From Bradyrhizobium guangzhouense (GTDB lineage Bacteria; Pseudomonadota; Alphaproteobacteria; Rhizobiales; Xanthobacteraceae), in NCBI RefSeq assembly GCF_004114955.1, contig NZ_CP030053.1, positions 5,084,001 through 5,148,000 on the forward strand: a DNA stretch of 64,000 bases, read 5' to 3'. Position 1 is the first letter of the stretch. Each line of letters starts with the position of its first letter. Under the pieces are notes generated by a model. It saw only the letters and a program-made list of their open reading frames with translations. It ran no database searches and was not told the origin of the DNA. This document shows, piece by piece, positions 59,329-64,000 of this stretch. The position numbers and the translations under genes are program-made.

Positions 59329-60651
59329 GTGACAGTGCAAGTAAACCAACCGGCCTCCGACCATTTCGACATCGCCGACGCCGAGCGGCGGATCAAGGCG
59401 ATCTTCATCGGCTCGATCGGCAATCTCGTCGAATGGTATGACTTTTACGCCTATACGGCGTTCGCGCTGTATTTCGCGCCGGCCTTCTTCCCCGGCAACG
59501 ACCCCGTGGTCCAGCAATTGAATGCCGCCGTGATATTCGCGGCGACGTTCCTGATGCGCCCGCTGGGCGGCTGGTTCTTCGGCTACCTCGCCGACCATTA
59601 CGGCCGGCGCATCTCGCTGACCCTGTCGGTGGTCTTCATGTGCTTCGGCTCGCTGATCATCGCGCTGACGCCGACCTATGCGACGATCGGCTTCGCTGCG
59701 CCGGTGATCCTGGCGCTCGCCCGCGTGATCGAAGGCCTGAGCTTGGGCGGCGAATACGGCGCCAGCGCCACTTATTTGAGCGAGGTCGCCGATCCCAGGC
59801 ATCGCGGCTTCTATTCCAGCTTCCAGTACGTCACGCTGATCGGCGGCCAGCTGACCGCGATCATCGTGCTGCTGCTCCTGCAAAAGGTCTTCCTCACACC
59901 CGATGAGCTCAAGGCCTGGGGCTGGCGTATTCCGTTTGCGATCGGCGCGGCGCTCGCGATCTTTGCCGCGGTGATGCGGCGCAATCTGCACGAGACCGAA
60001 GCCTTCGAGGAAGCCAAAAAGGTCGTGAAGCCGACCGGCTCGATCACCAATCTGCTGCGCTATCCGCGCGAGCTGCTGCTGGTGGTCGGCCTGACTGCCG
60101 GCGGCACCGCGGCGTTCTACACCTTCACCACCTACATGCAGACCTTCGTCAAGCTCTCGGTCGGGCTGACCGAGGACCAGACGACCTTCGTGATCTTCGG
60201 CACGCTGATCTTCGCGACCCTCCTCCAGCCGATCTACGGTGCGATCTCCGACAAGATCGGGCGCAAGCCGCTGCTGATCTTCTTCGGCGTCGCCGGCACG
60301 CTCGCGACGGTTCCGCTGCTCATGACGCTGAAGGAGACCAAGTCGCCGTTCATGGCGTTCATCCTGATCTGCTGCGCCTGGCTGTTCGTCGCCGGCTACA
60401 CCTCGATCAACGCGGTGGTGAAGGCCGAGCTGTTCCCGACCAATGTCCGCGCGCTGGGCGTCGGCCTGCCCTATGCCATCACCGTCTCGATCTTCGGCGG
60501 CACGGCGCCGGCGATCGCGCTCTATTTCAAGACCATCGGGCATGAGCAGTGGTTCTACTACTACCTTGCGGGCGTCATCTTCCTGTCGCTGATCATCTAT
60601 TCCACCATGCGCGACACCAAGCGCGAATCCGCGATGCATCGCCACGAATAG
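59329..60651 (+). CDS. MFS transporter, metabolite:H+ symporter (KgtP/ProP-like)
   Basis: A 440-residue twelve-helix major-facilitator permease. The family signature SIGNLVEWYDFYAYTAFALY (about residues 30-49) and the loop GYLADHYGRRISL, the MFS A-motif equivalent, identify the MHS group (alpha-ketoglutarate, proline/betaine, citrate or shikimate carriers). A long loop follows helix six. The start is a GTG at 59329 after CTGGGAGG. It is co-directional with the P450 and the sulfite-oxidase-fold gene (17 bases later), so it may import the P450 substrate. Substrate not readable. Confidence 0.9.
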   Translation: MTVQVNQPASDHFDIADAERRIKAIFIGSIGNLVEWYDFYAYTAFALYFAPAFFPGNDPVVQQLNAAVIFAATFLMRPLGGWFFGYLADHYGRRISLTLSVVFMCFGSLIIALTPTYATIGFAAPVILALARVIEGLSLGGEYGASATYLSEVADPRHRGFYSSFQYVTLIGGQLTAIIVLLLLQKVFLTPDELKAWGWRIPFAIGAALAIFAAVMRRNLHETEAFEEAKKVVKPTGSITNLLRYPRELLLVVGLTAGGTAAFYTFTTYMQTFVKLSVGLTEDQTTFVIFGTLIFATLLQPIYGAISDKIGRKPLLIFFGVAGTLATVPLLMTLKETKSPFMAFILICCAWLFVAGYTSINAVVKAELFPTNVRALGVGLPYAITVSIFGGTAPAIALYFKTIGHEQWFYYYLAGVIFLSLIIYSTMRDTKRESAMHRHE

Positions 60652-60668
60652 CCGACTTCGAGCAGGCC

Positions 60669-61328
60669 ATGGCCGACGAAACGCCATCCGACAGCAAGCT
60701 GACGCGCACCAAGGAGAAATGGGCGCGCGAGGGCCGCTTCCTCACCGGCAGGATCGCGCGCCCCGAGGACCAACGGCTGCCGCCTGGTCAGCATCTGACA
60801 AAGGACTGGCCGGTGCTCGATCTCGGTGTGGTGCCGCCGGTATCGCGCGAGCGCTGGCGGCTGGACGTCTACGGCGCGATCGAGACTCCGATATTCTGGA
60901 CCTATGCCGAGTTCGCCGCCCAGAAGCAGGATCAGTTCACCTCCGACATCCATTGCGTGACGACTTGGTCGCGCTACGACAATCAATGGGAAGGGCTGGC
61001 GACGCGCGAGTTGCTCGCGGTCTGCCAGCCGCGCGAGGACGCGCGCTTCGTGGTGCTGCATTCCTATGACGGCTACACCACCAACCTTGCGCTGGAAGAT
61101 TTTGCCGCCGAGGATGCGCTGCTCGCGCATAGCTGGTCGGGCGAGCCGCTGTCGGACGAGCATGGCGGCCCTGTCAGGCTCGTCGTGCCGCATCTGTACT
61201 TCTGGAAGAGCGCCAAATGGCTGCAGGCCATCGAATTCGTGACTGAGGACGCGCCGGGGTTTTGGGAAGTCCGCGGCTATCATAACCGCGGCGATCCCTG
61301 GGCCGAACAGCGCTATTCGGCAGACTAG
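60669..61328 (+). CDS. Sulfite-oxidase-fold molybdopterin protein
   Basis: A 219-residue oxidoreductase of the sulfite oxidase/YedY-like molybdopterin-binding fold. The molybdenum ligand is Cys96 in SDIHCVTTWSRYDNQWEG, an intact motif of the family, and LVVPHLYFWKSAKWL is the typical C-terminal block. No signal peptide is seen, so it is cytoplasmic, unlike most MsrP proteins. MADETPSDSK at 60669 is the start. It starts 17 bases after the transporter and ends 23 bases before the OsmC fusion gene, so the three are probably one operon. Substrate unknown. Confidence 0.85.
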   Translation: MADETPSDSKLTRTKEKWAREGRFLTGRIARPEDQRLPPGQHLTKDWPVLDLGVVPPVSRERWRLDVYGAIETPIFWTYAEFAAQKQDQFTSDIHCVTTWSRYDNQWEGLATRELLAVCQPREDARFVVLHSYDGYTTNLALEDFAAEDALLAHSWSGEPLSDEHGGPVRLVVPHLYFWKSAKWLQAIEFVTEDAPGFWEVRGYHNRGDPWAEQRYSAD

Positions 61329-61351
61329 GCTCGCAAACAAGGGGGAAGCCC

Positions 61352-62575
61352 ATGCCGACCGAACGCTTCCAATTCATCGGTGAAGGCGGTCATCAGCTCG
61401 CAGCCGCGCTGGAGCTGCCGGGCGGCGAGCCCTCAGCCTACGCGCTGTTCGCGCATTGCTTTACCTGCGGCAAAGATACGCTTGCAGCCAAGCGCATCTC
61501 CGTCGCGCTCGCCGCCAAGGGCATCGCGGTGCTGCGTTTCGACTTCACCGGGCTCGGCTCCAGCGAAGGTGATTTCGCCAATTCGACCTTCTCTTCGAAC
61601 GTCGCCGATCTCGTGCGCGCGGCCGATCATCTCCGCTCCACGCGCAAGGCGCCGTCGATCCTGATCGGCCACAGCCTGGGCGGCGCCGCGATCCTGGCTG
61701 CCGCCGCCAAGATTCCAGAGGCAAAAGCCGTCGTCACCATCGCAGCACCGTCGGACCCGGCCCATGTCACCGGCCTGTTCAGGGAACATGTGGATGCGAT
61801 CCGCACACAGGGTGAGGTCGAAGTATCGCTTGCCGGACGCCCGTTCCGGATCAAGCGCGAATTCCTCGACGATGTCGTCGAGCAAGAGCTGATGAAGGAC
61901 GTCACCGGCCTGCACAAGGCGCTGCTGGTGATGCAGTCGCCGGTCGACGACACCGTCGGCATCGACAACGCGACCAAGATTTTCGTTGCGGCGAGGCATC
62001 CCAAGAGCTTCGTCTCCCTCGACCATGCCGATCACCTTCTGACGAAGCCGGCCGATGCGCTCTATGCCGCCGATGTGATTGCGGCCTGGGCGAGCCGCTA
62101 CATCGACGTAGTCGAGCCCGCAACAGCGATGGATCTCCCCGAGGAGCCGCGCAGGGTCGTGGTGCAGGAGACCCGCAAGAGCAAGTTCAACCAGCTCATC
62201 ACCGTCGGGCGGCATCATCTGGTGGCCGACGAGCCGAAAGCTGCCGGCGGCGAGGATGCCGGTCCTGGCCCCTATGATTTCCTGCTTGCAGGTCTCGGCG
62301 CCTGCACCTCCATGACCATGCGCCTTTATGCCGACCGCAAATCGCTGCCGCTCGACCGCGTCACCGTCACGCTGAAGCATTCAAAGATCTATGCCAAGGA
62401 CTGCGCAGAGTGCGAGACGCGCGACGGCATGCTCGACCAGATCGAGCGCGACATCGCGATGGACGGCGCGCTCGATGCCGAGCAGCGCAAGAAGCTGATG
62501 GAGATCGCCGACAAGTGCCCGGTGCACCGGACGCTGACCTCGGAGATCCGCATCGTCACCAAGGCCGTGGACTAG
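61352..62575 (+). CDS. Bifunctional alpha/beta hydrolase-OsmC fusion
   Basis: A 407-residue fusion. Residues 1-255 are an alpha/beta hydrolase with nucleophile Ser108 in LIGHSLGG and the catalytic His in LDHADHLL (225 or 228). Residues 265-407 are an OsmC/Ohr-like domain with the peroxidatic and resolving cysteines Cys318 (GLGACTSMTMRLYADRK) and Cys389 (ADKCPVHRTL). It may hydrolyse an ester or thioester and reduce an organic peroxide. The start follows GGGGGAAG. It ends in a shared 4-base CTAG with the convergent MocR gene. Confidence 0.92.
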   Translation: MPTERFQFIGEGGHQLAAALELPGGEPSAYALFAHCFTCGKDTLAAKRISVALAAKGIAVLRFDFTGLGSSEGDFANSTFSSNVADLVRAADHLRSTRKAPSILIGHSLGGAAILAAAAKIPEAKAVVTIAAPSDPAHVTGLFREHVDAIRTQGEVEVSLAGRPFRIKREFLDDVVEQELMKDVTGLHKALLVMQSPVDDTVGIDNATKIFVAARHPKSFVSLDHADHLLTKPADALYAADVIAAWASRYIDVVEPATAMDLPEEPRRVVVQETRKSKFNQLITVGRHHLVADEPKAAGGEDAGPGPYDFLLAGLGACTSMTMRLYADRKSLPLDRVTVTLKHSKIYAKDCAECETRDGMLDQIERDIAMDGALDAEQRKKLMEIADKCPVHRTLTSEIRIVTKAVD

Positions 62576-64000
62576 AAGCACGCCGCCATCGTTCGTACGG
62601 CCGCGCTGATCTCGCTCTCGCGCCAGGCCGCAAAGCCCAGCAGCAGGCCATGATCGCGCGGCTTGCCCAGCGCCAGGCTGGATAGCGCGCGCGTTTCAAC
62701 GCCGGCATCGACCAGCCGCTTCACCGCCGCCTGATCGCCGCGGCTGCGCTTGAGGCGCGCGACCAGCTGGATGCCACCCGAGGGCACCTCGACTGAGAGC
62801 ATCTCACCGAGATGTCGCTCCAGCCCCGCGACGAGATGATCGCGCCTGATATGATAGAGCCGGCGCATCCGGCGCAGATGTGCGAGGAAATGTCCGTCGG
62901 CGATGAACTCGGCGAGCGCCTCCTGGATATGGCTGGACGCGATCAACCCGATGTGCCGCTGCGCGATCTCGAATGTGCTGACCAGCGCCGCAGGCACGAC
63001 GAGATAGCCGAGCCGGATATCCGACGTCATCGCCTTCGAGAACGTGCCGACGTAGAACACGCGGCCGAGGGCATCGAGCCCTTGCAGGGATGGCACCGGG
63101 CGGCTGTCATAGTGGAATTCGCCGTCGTAATCGTCCTCGACGATCCAGGTCCTGCCGGGCCTGCTCGACCCGAGAAAGGCGGTGCGGCGGGCCAGCGACA
63201 TCAGCCGACCGGTCGGGTGCTGATGCGACGGCGTCATGAAGACGAGCTTTGGCGCGGCCATATCAGGCATCTGCTGCATGCCCTCTTCATCCAGCCTGAT
63301 GCCTGATACCCGCGCGCCGGATGCGCGAAAGGCGGCCGCGGCACCGGGATAACCGGGATCTTCGACCCAGACCCCATCGCCCGGCGTGATGAGCACTGCG
63401 GCGATCAAGGTCAACGCGGCCTGTGCGCTCGGCAGGATCATGATCTGGTCCGCGGTGGCGCGAACGCCTCTGCTGCTCTCCAGGTAATGCGCCAGCGCCT
63501 CGCGCAGCCGGGTGCGATTGACCGGACCCAACTCACGCTTGACCGCGCGCACGGCGCTGCGACGCAGGCACCGCGCCCAGACCTCGTTCGGAAACTCCCT
63601 GAAATCGCCATGCCCCGGCCGCAACGGCTTGAGCTGCGCCTGATAGGACATCGGCCAGTCGGTCTGCTTGAGTTTCGAGGCCCAGGGCGAAAGCTGCGGC
63701 CTCGCGGAGCGCGCGTTCGATGCGGCAACGTCGGGGCCTTCAATGCGTTCACTGCCGTCGACCGTCACCACAGGGCGACGTCCATGCGATGCCGCAACAT
63801 AACCTTCCGCGGCCAGTTGCTCGAACGCATAGGTGACGGTGTTGCGCGAGACGCCGAGATCGCCCGCGAGCCGACGGCTGGACGGCAGCGCGCGGCCCTT
63901 GGCGATGCGGCCGGCCGCGATCAGGCCGCGAAGCTGGCCCGTCAATTGCGCCACCAGCCCCTGCTCGTCGGCCCGGTTCAGGTCGATCAGGCCGGCGATC
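62572..64000 (-). CDS. MocR/GntR-type PLP-dependent transcriptional regulator (5' end off the right edge)
   Basis: A MocR regulator: an N-terminal winged HTH of the GntR type (RIAKGRALPSSRRLAGDLGV, NTVTYAFEQL) fused to a class I aminotransferase-like domain. The PLP lysine is in FYVGTFSKAM. The reading frame stays open to the window end, so about 15 or more codons upstream of 63954 are coding and the true start is outside. PLP-binding sensors of this group regulate vitamin B6, taurine or GABA genes. It converges on the OsmC fusion gene. Confidence 0.9.
   Translation of the reverse strand, partial: IAGLIDLNRADEQGLVAQLTGQLRGLIAAGRIAKGRALPSSRRLAGDLGVSRNTVTYAFEQLAAEGYVAASHGRRPVVTVDGSERIEGPDVAASNARSARPQLSPWASKLKQTDWPMSYQAQLKPLRPGHGDFREFPNEVWARCLRRSAVRAVKRELGPVNRTRLREALAHYLESSRGVRATADQIMILPSAQAALTLIAAVLITPGDGVWVEDPGYPGAAAAFRASGARVSGIRLDEEGMQQMPDMAAPKLVFMTPSHQHPTGRLMSLARRTAFLGSSRPGRTWIVEDDYDGEFHYDSRPVPSLQGLDALGRVFYVGTFSKAMTSDIRLGYLVVPAALVSTFEIAQRHIGLIASSHIQEALAEFIADGHFLAHLRRMRRLYHIRRDHLVAGLERHLGEMLSVEVPSGGIQLVARLKRSRGDQAAVKRLVDAGVETRALSSLALGKPRDHGLLLGFAAWRESEISAAVRTMAACF

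Noticed and set aside
58783..60687. A 634-codon - strand frame opposite the P450 and MFS genes
   Set aside because: Low-complexity Arg/Asp-rich translation and a strong family fit of the + strand genes.
1..64000. CRISPR arrays, tRNA or rRNA genes, prophage
   Set aside because: No regular short spaced repeats, no cloverleaf-like sequence that I could recognise, and no phage structural genes were found; the only mobile gene is the ISAs1 transposase.

Overview
The window is high-GC alphaproteobacterial DNA, most likely Bradyrhizobium or a close relative (Nitrobacteraceae). The reasons are the GC-rich third positions, the mix of acyl-CoA, acid-sugar and amino-acid catabolism, the duplicated chemoreceptors, and more than a dozen intergenic palindromic repeats typical of these genomes. 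I saw no rRNA, tRNA, CRISPR array or prophage. One intact insertion sequence (ISAs1 family) is present. The species assignment is an inference from gene content.

Layout. 1-3768: central carbon metabolism, with the 5' part of ppc (runs off the left edge), a YccF membrane protein and the glycogen debranching enzyme glgX. 3809-11585: acyl-CoA catabolism, with two AMP-forming acyl-CoA synthetases, two crotonases, a DECR-like reductase and an acyl-CoA dehydrogenase. 11650-12848: an ISAs1 element inserted in the loop of a palindromic repeat, with a perfect 10-bp target duplication. 12962-18131: the most interesting locus. An APH-fold kinase, a DUF6285 protein and a PaaG-like isomerase are transcribed leftward, and an SDR, a VOC protein and an acyl-CoA dehydrogenase of the ACAD10/11 type are transcribed rightward. 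The set resembles the kinase-plus-dehydrogenase route for 4-hydroxyacyl-CoA known from levulinate catabolism. 18284-23200: a truncated flavin reductase, a GNAT-GFA fusion, a YghU-type glutathione enzyme, a nitronate monooxygenase and a thiolase-like protein.

23330-31479: an RND efflux pair (permease, then adaptor) and two chemoreceptors sharing a nearly identical signalling tip. 31647-35435: a complete L-threonate pathway (LtnD, OtnI, OtnK, with OtnC divergent). 35615-41245: a complete branched-chain-type ABC importer (two ATPases, two permeases, Tat-exported binding protein) with a DUF1445/D-glutamate-cyclase-like protein. A LysR regulator is divergent, and a perfect palindrome lies between them. 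42316-45713: M20 amidohydrolase, D-2-hydroxyacid dehydrogenase and Ldh-family dehydrogenase. 45926-50475: a secreted GH5 hydrolase, tartrate-type dehydrogenase, a degenerate SDR and an amidase. 50542-56990: polar amino-acid ABC permeases and binding protein (no ATPase here), an RpiR regulator, a class III aminotransferase and an Asp/Glu-racemase-fold protein. 56987-64000: a TetR regulator facing a [3Fe-4S]-type ferredoxin and cytochrome P450, then an MHS-type transporter, a sulfite-oxidase-fold protein, an alpha/beta hydrolase-OsmC fusion and a partial MocR regulator.

Together the genes describe a soil or rhizosphere heterotroph equipped to scavenge acids, acid sugars, amino acids and modified fatty acids. 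Many transport and enzyme modules are paired with a local regulator, and several of the intergenic regions carry visible operator-like repeats.
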